A stretch of 64,000 bases of DNA, from positions 1-64,000 of the forward strand of contig NZ_JADHZD010000015.1 of the NCBI RefSeq assembly GCF_020102855.1, in the 5' to 3' direction. The notes under the pieces were generated by a model, which saw only the letters and a list, made by a program, of their open reading frames with translations, ran no database searches and had not been told where the DNA came from. This document shows, one piece after another, positions 14,705 to 22,666 of the stretch (positions are counted from its first letter, which is position 1; each line of letters starts with the position of its first letter). Made by a program: the position numbers and the translations under genes. This stretch comes from Nocardioides lacusdianchii. Its GTDB lineage: Bacteria; Actinomycetota; Actinomycetes; Propionibacteriales; Nocardioidaceae.

Positions 14705-15810
14705 CCACGAGCGCCAAGACCTTCACCCGCTGGTGCCGCACCTGCGGGTGGAAGGGCACCTACGACACCGCCGGCCGCGCCGACTACGCCAAGCGCAAGC
14801 ACTCCTGCGAGAAGCACCTCCGCAAGAACGCCTCCCGCGAACGCGCCGCCGCCCGTGAGGCCACCGTCGACCGGACCCCGAAGCCGTGCCTCCACAAGAT
14901 CGCCGACCACCACCACGGCACGCGCGCCGCCTACGTCCTCGACCGCTGCCGCTGCCTGCCCTGCGCCAAGGCCAACGCCCAAGCCGAGACCGACCGCGAG
15001 CGACAGAAGGCCTACGGCCGCTACGACAAGTTCGTCGACGCCAACCCGGTCCGCGCCCACATCATCGCCCTCGGCGAGCAGGGCATGGGCCTCAAGCGCG
15101 TCGCCCGCGCCGCCGGCGTGTCCAACGGCTCCCTCTCGAAGCTCATGTGGGGCGTCTACGCACCACGCACCGGCCCGTCACGCGGGTGTGCCGGCGCCGG
15201 CGACCTGGTCCGCGGCCCCTCGAAGCGGGTCCTGCGCACCACCGCCGAGAAGGTCCTCGCCGTCCAGCTCGAGCTCGCCGACGGCGCCAAGGTCGACGCC
15301 ACCGGCACCACCCGCCGGATCCGGGCACTCGTCGCGCTCGGCTGGTCGCAGAGCAAGCTCGCCGCCCGACTCGGCATCCAGCGCAGCAACTTCCACCTCG
15401 GCAGCGGCACCCGCCCGCAGGTCCGCACCATCACCGCCAAGGCCGTCGCTGCGCTGTACGACGAGCTGTCGATGACCATCCCGCCGGCCGAGACCCACCG
15501 CGACAAGATCTCAGTCTCCCGCGCACGCCGCTACGCCAAGGACCGCGGATGGCTGCCGCCGCTCGCGCTCGACGACGAGCTGCTCGACGACCCGACCTAC
15601 AAGCCCGGGTCGCTGCTGCCTGACGTCGACGACACGGGACTCGACGAGGCCGCGATCTACCGGCGTACGCACGGCGACCGCAGCGTCCGCCTCACGAAGG
15701 ACGAGAAGGCCGAGCTGGTGCGCCGCTGGACCGAGGCGGGCCGCTCGCTCGCCGAGCTCGAGCGCGTGACCGGGCTCAACAGTCACCGCTACCAGCAGGA
15801 GGCGTCATGA
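14701..15810 (+). CDS. Helix-turn-helix DNA-binding protein
   Basis: 369 residues. An N-terminal zinc-ribbon-like segment (WCRTCGWKG, later CRCLPCAKANAQ) precedes two or more HTH units: GLKRVARAAGVSNGSLSKLM and LGWSQSKLAARLGIQRSNFH. A C-terminal third HTH-like segment (KAELVRRWTEAGRSLAELER) follows. Such multi-HTH proteins are common, and uncharacterised, in actinophage early regions. Both ends overlap their neighbours by ATGA. It could regulate late genes or act as a replication initiator. Confidence 0.6.
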   Translation: MTTSAKTFTRWCRTCGWKGTYDTAGRADYAKRKHSCEKHLRKNASRERAAAREATVDRTPKPCLHKIADHHHGTRAAYVLDRCRCLPCAKANAQAETDRERQKAYGRYDKFVDANPVRAHIIALGEQGMGLKRVARAAGVSNGSLSKLMWGVYAPRTGPSRGCAGAGDLVRGPSKRVLRTTAEKVLAVQLELADGAKVDATGTTRRIRALVALGWSQSKLAARLGIQRSNFHLGSGTRPQVRTITAKAVAALYDELSMTIPPAETHRDKISVSRARRYAKDRGWLPPLALDDELLDDPTYKPGSLLPDVDDTGLDEAAIYRRTHGDRSVRLTKDEKAELVRRWTEAGRSLAELERVTGLNSHRYQQEAS

Positions 15811-16217
15811 GCGGCGTACGGCAGGGCAGTCACCTCGAGCACCTCCTCGAGCTGCGCGACCGCGTCGACGAGGAGATCGCCAAGGAGCGCGTCCGCGCGG
15901 CGGCCGCCGACGCCCGGCGCGCCGAGCTCGACGCATCCCGGCGCGAGAGCGAGGAGGCCGCGCTGCGGGATGCCCAGCGCGCCCGCCGCGCCGCCGAGAA
16001 GGAAGCCGAGCGCGAGGAGCGCCGCGAGGCAGCACGCGCCGCACGGGAGCAGGCCGCGCTCGAGCGGATTGCCGAGGTCGAGCGCATCGAAGCCGCGGCC
16101 CCGACCGACCTTGTCCGCGCCTGGGCGCGCGAGACCGGCATCCCCGTCGGCGACCGCGGCCGCATCCCCCTCGACCTCCGCAAGCAGTACCTCACCGCCA
16201 CCGGAGCCGCCTCGTGA
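15807..16217 (+). CDS. Lsr2-type DNA-binding domain on a charged coiled coil
   Basis: 136 residues. Residues ~1-95 are an unbroken charged helix (Arg/Glu/Ala heptads). The last ~35 residues match the C-terminal DNA-binding domain of actinobacterial Lsr2: LVRAWARETGIPVGDRGRIP, including the RGR minor-groove clamp. The Lsr2 N-terminal dimerisation domain is absent; the coiled coil probably replaces it. Lsr2 silences foreign AT-rich DNA, so a phage version may counter host silencing or organise phage DNA. ATG in an ATGA overlap. Confidence 0.75.
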   Translation: MSGVRQGSHLEHLLELRDRVDEEIAKERVRAAAADARRAELDASRRESEEAALRDAQRARRAAEKEAEREERREAARAAREQAALERIAEVERIEAAAPTDLVRAWARETGIPVGDRGRIPLDLRKQYLTATGAAS

Positions 16218-16492
16218 GCCGCTTCCGCGCCATCTGGCCCATCACCAACGAGCGGCTCCCCTTCACCGCCCTCTGCGCCCAGGCCACCCACGACATCCCC
16301 TTCCTCGCCGCCCAGGCCCACGCCCGGCTCACCGGCCCTGGCCGCTGGTCAGCCGCCCTGTCCGCCGAGGTCCCCGGATCCGGCCGCATCACCAAGTGGG
16401 TCCTCCTCTACGAAGCCCCCGCCGTCCAGGCACCCCGACGCACCAACCCCACCCAGGCAACACCCATCCAGCAGGAAGAGACAGCCGCATGA
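16214..16492 (+). CDS. 92-residue hypothetical protein
   Basis: GTG start in a GTGA overlap with the Lsr2-like gene. Begins MSRFRAIWPITNERLPFTAL and has a Pro/Thr-rich tail. No transmembrane helix or Cys cluster. Unrecognised. The tight coupling suggests expression with the Lsr2-like protein. Confidence 0.5.
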   Translation: MSRFRAIWPITNERLPFTALCAQATHDIPFLAAQAHARLTGPGRWSAALSAEVPGSGRITKWVLLYEAPAVQAPRRTNPTQATPIQQEETAA

Positions 16493-17139
16493 CCGACCCA
16501 GCCGACTACACCGCCAAGATCCGCGCCAAGGGCCTCGACGCCACCGGCGTCACCGAACAGCTCGCCGGCGAGATGTTCCGCAACAAGGGCCGCCACTACA
16601 TGGCCATCGTCGAGGTCAAGGTCGACGAGACCCACGAGAAGGCCGACGGCGCCCGCAAGGTCGACCTCGTCCTCACCCTCGTCGAACCCGCCACCGACTC
16701 CGCCCTCGAGGAACACCTCCGCGAGCTCACCCGCGTCGGCTACCTCAACCGCCAGCAGTCCGACGGCCAACTCGCGATCGACACCTCCCTCGGCACCGAA
16801 CGCACCGTCGCCGACGTCCTCGCCTCCGGCCAGCGCTACCGACCGCACCCGTTCCTCCCCGACGACGCCGCGAAGGACACCCCCATCTGCGACCTCTGCG
16901 GCAGCATCGAGGCCTCCGCCGTCCACTCCACCCAGGACGTCCTCGACGAGCCCGAGGGTGACGACGGCAGCGACCCGACGCACGACGAGGTCGACTCCGA
17001 GGGCAACCCCGTCGATCCCGAGGACGAGGACGTCGACCGGGCCAAGGACCCCGAGGGCTGGGAGGAAGACCCCGACCTCGTCGACGCCCGCAACCGCCAC
17101 CTCTCCACCGTCCCCGACCCCTTCACCACACCCGCCTGA
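16489..17139 (+). CDS. 216-residue acidic hypothetical protein
   Basis: ATG at 16489 in an ATGA overlap. Begins MTDPADYTAKIRAKGLDAT. A folded N-terminal region (FRNKGRHYMAIVEVKVDETH, VDLVLTLVEPATDSALEEHL) and a Cys pair (ICDLCGS) are followed by a very acidic ~70-residue tail. Conserved-looking among actinophage early genes, function unknown. The next 159 bp (17140-17298) hold no gene. Confidence 0.5.
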   Translation: MTDPADYTAKIRAKGLDATGVTEQLAGEMFRNKGRHYMAIVEVKVDETHEKADGARKVDLVLTLVEPATDSALEEHLRELTRVGYLNRQQSDGQLAIDTSLGTERTVADVLASGQRYRPHPFLPDDAAKDTPICDLCGSIEASAVHSTQDVLDEPEGDDGSDPTHDEVDSEGNPVDPEDEDVDRAKDPEGWEEDPDLVDARNRHLSTVPDPFTTPA

Positions 17140-17298
17140 GACCTGGCCGCGGGGGTCAACGCCACCCGACGTCGCGCCGCCTGCACGCGACCAACGGACC
17201 GAAGGACGCCCCCACACCGCCAGGACTCCTTTCACCTGGCCGGCACTCCTGCCCCCGCGGCCCACCCCGACCCATCCACCTCGGACCAGAAGGACCAC

Positions 17299-17802
17299 GT
17301 GAGCGCCACCCACGCCCTCTACCGCTTCCACTCCGCCGACGGCACCCTGCTGTACGTCGGCATCACCGCCGACCCCGGCACCCGGTGGCGTGCCCACTCC
17401 CACGACAAGCCCTGGTGGCACGAAGTCGCCAACGTCACCGTCGAGCAGCACCCCGACCGCCAAGCCGTCCTCGAAGCCGAACGCGCAGCGATCATCGCCG
17501 AGCAGCCCCGCTACAACGTCGTCCACAACCGCGGCCAGCTGCCTCTGCCCACCCCGGCCGAGCAGACCTTCTACAGCGTCTGGTCCGAGCAGGCCCGCGA
17601 GATGCCCGACGACTGTCACGACGTCTGCGTCGCCGCCGGCATCGAGGCCATCTACTTCCCCCACTTCTGGGCCCACGGCACCGCGCACTACCTCTGCGAG
17701 CACGGCCACGCCTGGACCTGCGGTTGGGGCAACGACCACGTCGGCGCCGCCCCACAGCACCGCGGCACCCCACACCTGCGACTCACCGGAGCCGCCCTGT
17801 GA
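17299..17802 (+). CDS. GIY-YIG nuclease domain protein
   Basis: 167 residues. The N-terminal half has the GIY-YIG layout: ALYRFHSADGTLLYVGIT (the two motif halves appear as LYR and YVG), the downstream Arg in RWRAH, Glu in LEAERAAII, and the terminal Asn in YNVVHN. The second half is Cys/His bearing (CHDVC ... LCEHGHAWTCGWG) and may bind zinc. GTG start after AGAAGGA. Free-standing GIY-YIG proteins in phages are often homing or DNA-repair type nucleases; it overlaps the helicase start by 4 bp. Confidence 0.7.
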   Translation: MSATHALYRFHSADGTLLYVGITADPGTRWRAHSHDKPWWHEVANVTVEQHPDRQAVLEAERAAIIAEQPRYNVVHNRGQLPLPTPAEQTFYSVWSEQAREMPDDCHDVCVAAGIEAIYFPHFWAHGTAHYLCEHGHAWTCGWGNDHVGAAPQHRGTPHLRLTGAAL

Positions 17803-19265
17803 CCGCCTACGACCTCGAGCCGCCCTTCGACCCAGAGACCGACCGACCACCGGTCCTCGACCCCGACATCCCACCCAACTCCCGCGGCGCCGAACAGGCC
17901 CTCCTCGGCACCCTCATGGTCAACCCCGACATGGCCCCCCTCGCCGCGACTCTCATCGACCGCGACGACATCTACCGACCAGAGCACATCGCGATCTGGG
18001 ACTCCATCCACGCCGTCACTGCCACCGGCGCACTTCCCGAACCCGCACTCGTCCTCGACCACCTCACCCGCGTCAAGGAGCTCAACAAGGTCGGCGGCGC
18101 CCCCTACCTCTTCGAGCTCGTCCAGGCCGGGCGCTTCGGCCAGCTCGACGAGTACGCCCGCATCGTCCGCGACACCTCCCGCCTCCGCTCCGCCCAGGAA
18201 GCGACGAGCAAGGTCCGCTCCGCCATCCAGTCAGCCCGACCAGAGAACGTCACGGACGCCATCGAGGCCGCCGTGACCGTCATGGACCAGGAGCTCGTCC
18301 GGTTCGGCGCATCCACCAACCAGCGGATCCGCCACCACGTCGAGACCATCGACGAGCTGCTCCACGGAGAGGACGACGACACCTACGACTGGGTCATCCC
18401 CGGCCTCCTCGAGCGACAGGAACGCGTCATCATCACCGCCGAGGAAGGCGCCGGGAAGTCCACCCTCCTGCGCCAGATCGCCGTCCAGGCAGCCGCCGGC
18501 ATCCACCCCTTCACCCTCGAGGCCATCACCCCCATCACCGTCCTGCACATCGACGTCGAGAACACCCGCCGACAGTCCCGCCGCCGCTACCGGCCCCTCC
18601 GCTTCCAGGCCGGCCACCAGCTCGAGTCCGACCGCCTCCGCATCGAGCTCCGCACCGCCGGCCTCGACCTCACCACCGAAACCGACCGCGACTGGCTCCT
18701 CGACACCTGCCGATACGTCCAGCCGGACCTCCTCCTCATCGGGCCCATCTACAAGCTCGCCAACGGCGACCCCACCGAGGAGAAGTCCGCCAAGCCCGTC
18801 GCCATGGCCCTCGACCTCGTCCGTGACCAGATCGACTGCGCCATCGTCCTCGAGGCCCACGCCGCCAAGGCCACCGGCAACGGCAACGCTCGCAAGCGCC
18901 CCCACGAGCCCTACGGCTGGTCCGGGTGGATGCGCTGGCCCGAGGTCGGCCTCTGGCTCGACCGCGACGGCACCCTCTCCCCCTGGCGCGGCGCCCGCGA
19001 AGAACGCTCCTGGCCCTTCACCCTCCAGCGCGGCGGCATCTGGCCCTGGGCCGCCGTGCTCTCCGACGTCGACAAGAACTGGAACACCATCCGACGCGCC
19101 CGTCTCGACCACGGCGAGTACCTCTCCATCCGCGAGCTCGTCAAGCAGACCGGCATCACCAAGGCCCAGATCGAACGCGCCATCGGCCCCGCCATGCCCT
19201 ACAAGAACCAGTGGCTCTCCCTCAACGGCACCCCCTCCCAGCGCTCCATCGAGGACGAGCTGTGA
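17799..19265 (+). CDS. Replicative helicase-like ATPase (DnaB-N plus RecA/RepA fold)
   Basis: 488 residues. Residues ~28-120 match the DnaB N-terminal domain (RGAEQALLGTLMVNPDM, then PEHIAIWDSI). A RecA-like AAA_25 domain follows, with Walker A EEGAGKST (K220) and a Walker B-like LLLIGP near 308-313. A winged-helix-like C-terminus (LSIRELVKQTGITKAQIERA) may contact DNA. It likely unwinds the phage origin and recruits host replisome parts. GTG start in a GTGA overlap. Directly downstream lies an array of inverted repeats, the best origin candidate in the prophage. Confidence 0.8.
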   Translation: MTAYDLEPPFDPETDRPPVLDPDIPPNSRGAEQALLGTLMVNPDMAPLAATLIDRDDIYRPEHIAIWDSIHAVTATGALPEPALVLDHLTRVKELNKVGGAPYLFELVQAGRFGQLDEYARIVRDTSRLRSAQEATSKVRSAIQSARPENVTDAIEAAVTVMDQELVRFGASTNQRIRHHVETIDELLHGEDDDTYDWVIPGLLERQERVIITAEEGAGKSTLLRQIAVQAAAGIHPFTLEAITPITVLHIDVENTRRQSRRRYRPLRFQAGHQLESDRLRIELRTAGLDLTTETDRDWLLDTCRYVQPDLLLIGPIYKLANGDPTEEKSAKPVAMALDLVRDQIDCAIVLEAHAAKATGNGNARKRPHEPYGWSGWMRWPEVGLWLDRDGTLSPWRGAREERSWPFTLQRGGIWPWAAVLSDVDKNWNTIRRARLDHGEYLSIRELVKQTGITKAQIERAIGPAMPYKNQWLSLNGTPSQRSIEDEL

Positions 19266-19288
19266 CGACGCGCCGAACCCACCTCGCA

Positions 19289-19497
19289 GCTGTCTTGCTC
19301 GCGACCCACCCCAACAAGACAGCACGTCTGTCTTGCGCTGTCCGCAAACCCCACAAGACAGCCCTGACCTGCACAAACACCACCACCACCCGCTGTCTTG
19401 CCCACTCCCCCGAAAGACAGCCCGATTTCACACAAAACCGCAGGTCAGACGCTGTCCGGACCTGTCTCTCCCTACGGGAGAGGGGGTTCCTCCGGAC
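19289..19497. repeat. Inverted-repeat array, candidate phage origin
   Basis: Six copies of the 9-mer GCTGTCTTG alternate in orientation and pair as three hairpins: 19289-19297/19315-19323, TCTGTCTTG 19327-19335/19354-19362, and 19392-19400/AAAGACAGC 19413-19421. Loops are 17, 18 and 12 nt. A nested structure follows: GTCCGGA 19454-19460 with TCCGGAC 19491-19497, enclosing CTCTCCC 19466-19472 with GGGAGAG 19476-19482. The surrounding 19266-19578 has no convincing gene. Position after the helicase gene suggests an origin; a regulator-binding array is the alternative. Confidence 0.6.
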
Positions 19498-19578
19498 ACC
19501 CACCCCCTCACCCGGTCGGAGGACGCACCGCCGGCACCCCCTCGAACACCACCACCCCGATCTCCCAGGAGCCACCAC

Positions 19579-19770
19579 ATGAGCATGACCTTCACGCTGA
19601 CCTGCGGCTGCGGCGCCGAGGTCGAGACCAAGGGCGACACGTTCGCCGAGGTGAAGGCTGCAGCCGAAGCGCTCGGCTGGAGCACAGAAGAGCCGACCTG
19701 CCCGGATCACGCGACGCCCGACGGGCACCCCGAGCGGGTTGATCCCATGGACGGCGAGATCGATGGCTGA
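19579..19770 (+). CDS. 63-residue hypothetical protein
   Basis: ATG at 19579 after an AGGAG. Begins MSMTFTLTCGCGAEVET and includes a later CPDHATPDGH, giving three Cys and two His that could coordinate zinc. Its end overlaps the start of the terminase small subunit by 8 bp. It is the first gene after the inverted-repeat array. Confidence 0.55.
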   Translation: MSMTFTLTCGCGAEVETKGDTFAEVKAAAEALGWSTEEPTCPDHATPDGHPERVDPMDGEIDG

Positions 19771-20422
19771 CCCCATGGATGACACGTCGAACGACCGTCG
19801 GTGCACCGCGACGTCGAAGCAGTCCGGTGAGCGGTGCAAGCGGGCCGCGTCTCCGGACAGCGCGGTCTGCGCGATGCACGGCTCGAAGTCGCCGCAGTCG
19901 CGCGACGCCCGCGAGCGTCGACGGGCCGAACGCCAGGCCCTGGTCGCTGCGGAGGCGTTCGGGCTGCCTCGTGAGGTGGACCCGCACTCCGCGCTGCTCG
20001 AGGAGCTGCACCGGTGCGCCGGCGCGGTGCAGTGGCTGGGCGCGATCGTGGCGGACCTGGACAAGGACGAGGTCGTGTGGGGTCGCGTGAAGGAGACCCA
20101 CGGGACGCAGCTCGAGAAGGGCGCGGAGAACGGCACGACGTACGCCGCGCAGACCAACGCGTTCGTCCGGCTGTGGCAGGAGGAGCGGGACCGGCTGGCG
20201 AAGGTCGCGAAGACGTGCGTCGACGTCGGGATCGAGGAGCGCCGTGTGCGGCTGGCGGAGTCCGCTGGCCAGCAGCTGGCGGCGGTGATCCGGTCGGTGC
20301 TGGACCAGCTGCTGCTGACGGACGAGCAGCGGTCGTTGGCGCTGCAGGTCGTGCCGAACGAGCTGCGGCGTCTCGCCGGCGATGTCGTGCCCGGTCAGGT
20401 CGTCGGCGGAGGTGCGGCATGA
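19763..20422 (+). CDS. Terminase small subunit
   Basis: 219 residues. The N-terminal CxxxxxxxxxCxR ... CAMHG zinc-like motif (RCTATSKQSGERCKRAAS, VCAMHGSKS), the conserved LPREVDPHSALLEEL, and the helical IEERRVRLAESAGQQLAAV / LLLTDEQRSLA blocks match the usual actinophage small terminase. It recognises phage DNA and loads the large subunit. ATG at 19763 is chosen over an in-frame ATG at 19739. Unusually, the large subunit gene lies 4 kb downstream, separated by a block of small genes. Confidence 0.75.
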   Translation: MADPMDDTSNDRRCTATSKQSGERCKRAASPDSAVCAMHGSKSPQSRDARERRRAERQALVAAEAFGLPREVDPHSALLEELHRCAGAVQWLGAIVADLDKDEVVWGRVKETHGTQLEKGAENGTTYAAQTNAFVRLWQEERDRLAKVAKTCVDVGIEERRVRLAESAGQQLAAVIRSVLDQLLLTDEQRSLALQVVPNELRRLAGDVVPGQVVGGGAA

Positions 20423-20850
20423 CGCGGCCGCTGTTCATCGAGGGCATGCAGGTGTTCGTCTCGCCGGCCCTGCCGACGGTGCCGTCGCACCGTGAGGTCG
20501 CGCGCCGCACAGTGCGGCACGGCTACGCCGAGGTGCTGGCGTGGCTCGGCGAGGACGTCGGCCCGGGGCCTGGCGAGGCGACGCACATGGTCGTCGGCGT
20601 GGATCCGGCCGGCGGCGCCGGCTGGGTGCCGTCGTGGACGGTGTTCGTGTCGCAGTGGGCGTACGACGCGCTCCGAGCGCGCGCCGACGCTGAGGCCGGC
20701 CCGTCGGTGGTGCACGGTATCGACCGGGTCACCGGTGACCACCTCTGCGGCCAGGTCGCCGGCGTCGGGACGGATGCCCTCGAGCCGGGCATGGAGATCT
20801 CCTGCCCGCTGTGCCGGCTCGTGATCGAGCGGTGGGTGGTGCTGCCGTGA
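20419..20850 (+). CDS. 143-residue hypothetical protein
   Basis: ATG in an ATGA overlap with the small terminase. Begins MTRPLFIEGMQVFVSPALP; a central GEATHMVVGVDPAGGAGWVP and a C-terminal ISCPLCRLVIERW with one CxxC. Unrecognised. Its place beside the terminase could mean a packaging or morphogenesis accessory, but nothing in the sequence proves that. Confidence 0.5.
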   Translation: MTRPLFIEGMQVFVSPALPTVPSHREVARRTVRHGYAEVLAWLGEDVGPGPGEATHMVVGVDPAGGAGWVPSWTVFVSQWAYDALRARADAEAGPSVVHGIDRVTGDHLCGQVAGVGTDALEPGMEISCPLCRLVIERWVVLP

Positions 20851-21143
20851 CCGGCTACTTCCCGGACCCGGGACCGATGTCCGTTGGGCCCGCTCGGGCG
20901 TACATGCACGAGCACGAGTGGACCGAGGCCGGCGCGTACCTGAACCCGAATGGCACCTGGTCGGCGCTCTTCACCTGCTCCCTGTGCCCCGACGTCGGGC
21001 TCGGCGGTCACGTCGGCCCGATCCCGCCCGGCTACTGCCCGTGCGGCTGGGTGCAACGCGTGCCCGGCCGGAAGCGCTGCGAGGACTGCAAGCGCCCGCT
21101 CGACCAGACCACCACCCACCTCGACACCCAGGAGACCCGATGA
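20847..21143 (+). CDS. 98-residue Cys-rich protein
   Basis: GTG start in a GTGA overlap (MTGYFPDPGPMSVGPAR). Contains CSLC, CPCGW and CEDCKRPL clusters, enough for two zinc sites of rubredoxin or zinc-ribbon type. No family recognised. Confidence 0.5.
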   Translation: MTGYFPDPGPMSVGPARAYMHEHEWTEAGAYLNPNGTWSALFTCSLCPDVGLGGHVGPIPPGYCPCGWVQRVPGRKRCEDCKRPLDQTTTHLDTQETR

Positions 21144-21211
21144 CCACCACATCCACCACCGCCTACCTGGATGCCAGGCGCGGGAACGAGAGGACAACCG
21201 AAGATGCCTGA
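21140..21211 (+). CDS. Possible 23-residue peptide
   Basis: An ATGA overlap opens a tiny frame (MTTTSTTAYLDARRGNERTT) that ends 8 bp into the next gene. It may serve only to keep ribosomes coupled across the junction. Weak evidence. Confidence 0.25.
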   Translation: MTTTSTTAYLDARRGNERTTEDA

Positions 21212-21611
21212 GACCGAGAGCACGCAGCACGCTGGCCTTGACGCCCCCACGACGGCGGTCGTCAACGCGCTCTACCCCAACGAGACGCTGGACGAGATCC
21301 CGCCCACCCCCTGCGACATCCGAGTCCAGACCGCGCGCCAAGCCATCGGCGCGTATCTCGCAGCGATGACCCCCCAGCCCCCCGCCGCACCCGAGACCGA
21401 GACCGACGCGAACGGGCTGACCGACGCCGAGCGCGACCGCCTCCATGACGCGGTGTTCGCCGAGGGGTACGAGCCCGCGTGGAACCCGGTCCTCGCGGAG
21501 GTCGAGCGCATCGTGGCCGAGCGTGTGCGGGTCGTCGAGGCCGAGCGGGATGCGGCACAGCGGATCGCAAGTGCCCTCCGCTCGATTCTCAGTGGCGGTG
21601 GGGCGCGATGA
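21204..21611 (+). CDS. Copy A2 of duplicated module
   Basis: 135 residues, start ATG 21204 (MPETESTQHAGLDAP). The second half repeats copy A1: APETETDANGLTDAERD and VERIVAERVRVVEAERDAA, ending SGGGAR. At DNA level 21380-21424 is identical to 12848-12892, and 21501-21540 to 12978-13017. The N-terminal part is unrelated to A1, so the copies share ends but differ in their unique segments. Function unknown. Confidence 0.55.
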   Translation: MPETESTQHAGLDAPTTAVVNALYPNETLDEIPPTPCDIRVQTARQAIGAYLAAMTPQPPAAPETETDANGLTDAERDRLHDAVFAEGYEPAWNPVLAEVERIVAERVRVVEAERDAAQRIASALRSILSGGGAR

Positions 21612-22033
21612 GCAGCGAGTGCCGCTACCCGTGTAGCTGCGACCGGTTCCCCGAGGAGCACTGCTCCTGCATGGACGGCCACACCCCCGCCCCCGAGCCG
21701 TCCGAGGTGGCTGAGACCACGGCAGGCGAGCGGTGCCCCGGATGCGGGAGCGTCGTCAGCGAACGATTCCAGACCTGCCGCCCGGTCTCCGTGGACGTCA
21801 CTCAGGTCGGCTACCGCTACCTCGCTGGGACGTGGGGCTACTGCCTGCACCTAGGCCGCGATATCAAGACCACCGAGACGCCCCTGCTCGACCGGGTGCG
21901 GCGGGAGGAGGGGGAGCGGATCGCGCAGGCCATCGAGGACGGCTGCGACCTGCCCGCGACCCCCTGCCGCATGTGCCGAGACGCCGCGCTGCTCGCCCGC
22001 GCTGCCTCCGCTGGCCGAGGGGAGGGGCTGTGA
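21608..22033 (+). CDS. Cys-rich protein, copy B2 of duplicated module
   Basis: 141 residues, ATG in an ATGA overlap. Clusters CRYPCSCDR, CSCMDGH, CPGCGS and CRMCRD suggest two or more zincs. Shares 21697-21733 and 21882-21938 exactly with copy B1 (13337-13915) as well as the 3' end GRGEGL. The middle differs, so shared flanks surround divergent cores, as if the variable parts had been exchanged. Confidence 0.55.
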   Translation: MSSECRYPCSCDRFPEEHCSCMDGHTPAPEPSEVAETTAGERCPGCGSVVSERFQTCRPVSVDVTQVGYRYLAGTWGYCLHLGRDIKTTETPLLDRVRREEGERIAQAIEDGCDLPATPCRMCRDAALLARAASAGRGEGL

Positions 22034-22083
22034 CCCCTGACCCCGAGCTGCTCGACCGGATCCGCGAGCAGGTGCCCGCATGA
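22030..22083 (+). CDS. Possible 17-residue peptide
   Basis: A GTGA overlap opens MTPDPELLDRIREQVPA, closing in an ATGA overlap with the next gene. It occupies the same place relative to copy B2 as the 31-residue membrane peptide does to copy B1. It may be only a coupling frame. Confidence 0.25.
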   Translation: MTPDPELLDRIREQVPA

Positions 22084-22445
22084 GCCGCCCGTGGAGGGGC
22101 CTCGCCGCGGTCGCCGCCGACGCCGACACCGCAACAGAAGCCCTCATCGAGTTCAACACCCCCGAGTGGGAAGCGCTCAAGCAGTGGTGCGAGTTCCACG
22201 CCATCGACCCACACGCCGTGCTCGCCGGCACCCGGATCAGCCGCGACGAGTGCGGCCGCTGCATCCGCTACGTCGGTCTCGTCCTCGACGACCAGGGCCG
22301 CAAGCAGTACGACGGCGACCCCGAACTCGGCCGGATCCGCACCGCGCCGATGGTCGAGCAGGGCGAAGCACCGCCGCTGCCGTTCCCTGACTCCATCGCC
22401 GCGCTCCTCCGACCATCCCGACCGAGCACCCCGGAGACCACGTGA
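22080..22445 (+). CDS. 121-residue hypothetical protein
   Basis: ATG in an ATGA overlap. Begins MSRPWRGLAAVAADADTAT; a CEFHAIDPHAVLAGTRIS and DECGRCIRYVG segment could hold a metal. Soluble, unrecognised. Part of the block between the two terminase genes. Confidence 0.5.
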   Translation: MSRPWRGLAAVAADADTATEALIEFNTPEWEALKQWCEFHAIDPHAVLAGTRISRDECGRCIRYVGLVLDDQGRKQYDGDPELGRIRTAPMVEQGEAPPLPFPDSIAALLRPSRPSTPETT

Positions 22446-22666
22446 CCGACGAACGCTCCTGCCCACACGACCAGTCGCAGCCCGTAGAGGTCCGCTCCCG
22501 CGAGACCGGCGCCACCGAGGTTGTCGCCCGGATCTGCACCGCCTGCCTCACGCAGCTCCCCGCCGCGTGGGGCTGCACCGCCTGCGAGTGGACCGAAGAA
22601 CCCCGCCGGCTCTGCGACCCCGCCCCGACCCTGATCCTCGCCCGACCATGCCAGGAGCACGCGTGA
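22442..22666 (+). CDS. 74-residue Cys-rich protein
   Basis: GTG in a GTGA overlap. Contains CPHDQ, ICTACLTQLP, GCTACEWTEE, C and CQEH: six Cys and two His positioned for two zinc sites. Unrecognised small zinc-ribbon type protein. Confidence 0.5.
   Translation: MTDERSCPHDQSQPVEVRSRETGATEVVARICTACLTQLPAAWGCTACEWTEEPRRLCDPAPTLILARPCQEHA

Noticed and set aside
19289..19421. CRISPR array
   Set aside because: Units are only 9 bp, alternate in orientation and are separated by 4-30 bp; no constant repeat/spacer lengths or cas genes.
19266..19582. Protein-coding reading through the hairpin array
   Set aside because: The frames are Thr/Pro/His/Arg-rich, run through every inverted repeat and lack a plausible start; non-coding DNA explains the repeats better.
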